Made by a program: the position numbers and the translations under genes. Of a DNA stretch of 6,976 nt, positions 6,511 through 6,976 are shown piece after piece. This DNA is from JBCCGI01 sp039029355 (GTDB taxonomy: Bacteria; Planctomycetota; UBA1135; GCA-002686595). The notes below the pieces were generated by a model. That model was not told the origin of the DNA. It worked only from the letters and a program-made list of their open reading frames with translations, and did no database searches. Positions within the stretch are counted from its first letter, which is position 1, and each line of letters opens with the position of its first letter. The stretch is from the NCBI GenBank assembly GCA_039029355.1, contig JBCCGI010000171.1, forward strand, positions 1-6,976. The letters run 5' to 3'.

Positions 6511-6976
6511 GCCAGACGAACGCACAGGCGCAGATCGAGCTGCACAAGAAGCTCGCGCCGCGCTACGCCTACCGCTACGGGTTCAAGTTCTCGCGCCTGT
6601 TCCAACAGGACTGGCACGCGGAGATGATCTCGCACGTGCCCGCCGGCACGCGCGAGCTCCTGGACATCGGCTGCGGCACCGGCTTCTTCCTGGCCGAGCT
6701 GGTCGAGAAGCACCCCGGCGCGGTCGGCTTCGACATCAGCCACGAGATGCTGAAGGTCTCCGACCAGTACGTCCCCGGGGCGAAGCTGGTCACCGGCGAC
6801 GCCGAGAAGATGCCCTTCCGCGACAAGGCCTTCGAGGTCGTGTTCTGCAAGGGCAGCCTGCACCACATGCGCGACCACGTCGGCTTCCTGTCGGACTGCC
6901 GGCGGCTGCTGCGCAAGGACGGCGTGCTCATCATGAGCGAGCCGTGCAACGACAACCCGATCATCCGGCTGGCGCG
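6507..6976 (+). CDS. Class I SAM-dependent methyltransferase, N-terminal part (cut by right edge)
   Basis: The first 156 residues are visible and the frame runs off the right edge. The Rossmann-type methyltransferase core is clear: motif I LLDIGCGTGFF (51-61) binds SAM, the acidic end of strand 2 is GFDIS (74-78), motif II is GDAEKMPF (97-104), followed by EVVFCKGSLHHM (110-121) and the post-II segment LLRKDGVLIMSEP (134-146). This is the Methyltransf_11 / UbiE-like layout. The acceptor is not determined by what is visible; a lipid or lipid-linked sugar fits the neighbouring glycosyltransferase and flippase-like genes, but small molecules are equally possible. TTG 6507 overlaps the upstream TGA in TTGA and is preceded by GAGGAA at good spacing; no other in-frame start is close by. 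Translational coupling to the upstream gene is likely. Confidence 0.88.
   Translation, partial: MSQTNAQAQIELHKKLAPRYAYRYGFKFSRLFQQDWHAEMISHVPAGTRELLDIGCGTGFFLAELVEKHPGAVGFDISHEMLKVSDQYVPGAKLVTGDAEKMPFRDKAFEVVFCKGSLHHMRDHVGFLSDCRRLLRKDGVLIMSEPCNDNPIIRLA

Noticed and set aside
5320..6525. A 401-codon minus-strand frame opposite the flippase-like gene, with smaller minus frames to 6964
   Set aside because: These are compositional shadows rich in Arg, His and Gln, opposite conserved membrane-protein and methyltransferase motifs.

Overview
The window is about 7 kb of very GC-rich bacterial chromosome (roughly 70% by eye, codon third positions almost all G or C). No single marker fixes the taxon. 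The large secreted HEAT-repeat plus von Willebrand A protein, with its tryptophan-rich TGK...W..WW linker and a VWA strand reading roughly ESHRVIFILDVSGSM, is a domain combination I associate with Planctomycetota, so a high-GC planctomycete is my best guess (moderate to low confidence). There are no tRNA or rRNA genes, mobile elements, CRISPR arrays or phage genes.

Layout. (1) Bases 1-996, minus strand: an N-terminal, left-truncated, multi-pass membrane protein of unknown function. (2) Bases 997-1117: the divergent intergenic region. (3) 1118-2245, plus: adenine DNA glycosylase MutY, complete, with all key residues and the [4Fe-4S] cysteines. (4) 2242-3150, plus: a family 2 glycosyltransferase of the polyprenyl-phosphate (dolichol-phosphate mannose synthase/GtrB-like) type, overlapping mutY by 4 bases. 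(5) 3151-3248: an intergenic region with a perfect 10-bp inverted repeat followed by a -10-like box. (6) 3249-5408, plus: the exported HEAT/VWA protein with an intact MIDAS. (7) 5409-5487: an intergenic region with an 8-bp perfect hairpin. (8) 5488-6510, plus: a membrane protein of the lysylphosphatidylglycerol-synthase transmembrane/YbhN-like (flippase-like) family. (9) 6507 to the right edge, plus: a class I SAM-dependent methyltransferase, truncated by the window and overlapping the previous gene by 4 bases.

How the genes may work together. The glycosyltransferase, the flippase-like membrane protein and the methyltransferase form a set often seen in synthesis and modification of envelope lipids or lipid-linked sugars. 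The secreted HEAT/VWA protein lies in the middle of them and could act on the same envelope outside the cytoplasm; this is inference from context. MutY is a DNA-repair gene whose coupling to the glycosyltransferase is positional.

The most striking non-coding signal is the 7-mer TAGGATC, which I found three times, each just upstream of a gene: 8 bases from the mutY start to the end of the TAGGAT hexamer, the same distance before the glycosyltransferase, and 39 bases before the HEAT/VWA gene. It reads best as a TANNNT promoter -10 element, which would give leaderless or near-leaderless transcripts for the first two genes, though its AGGA core could also serve as a ribosome-binding site there. 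No wholly new system is evident. The best leads are this shared start-site motif, the inverted repeat abutting its third copy, and the VWA-in-lipid-cluster context.
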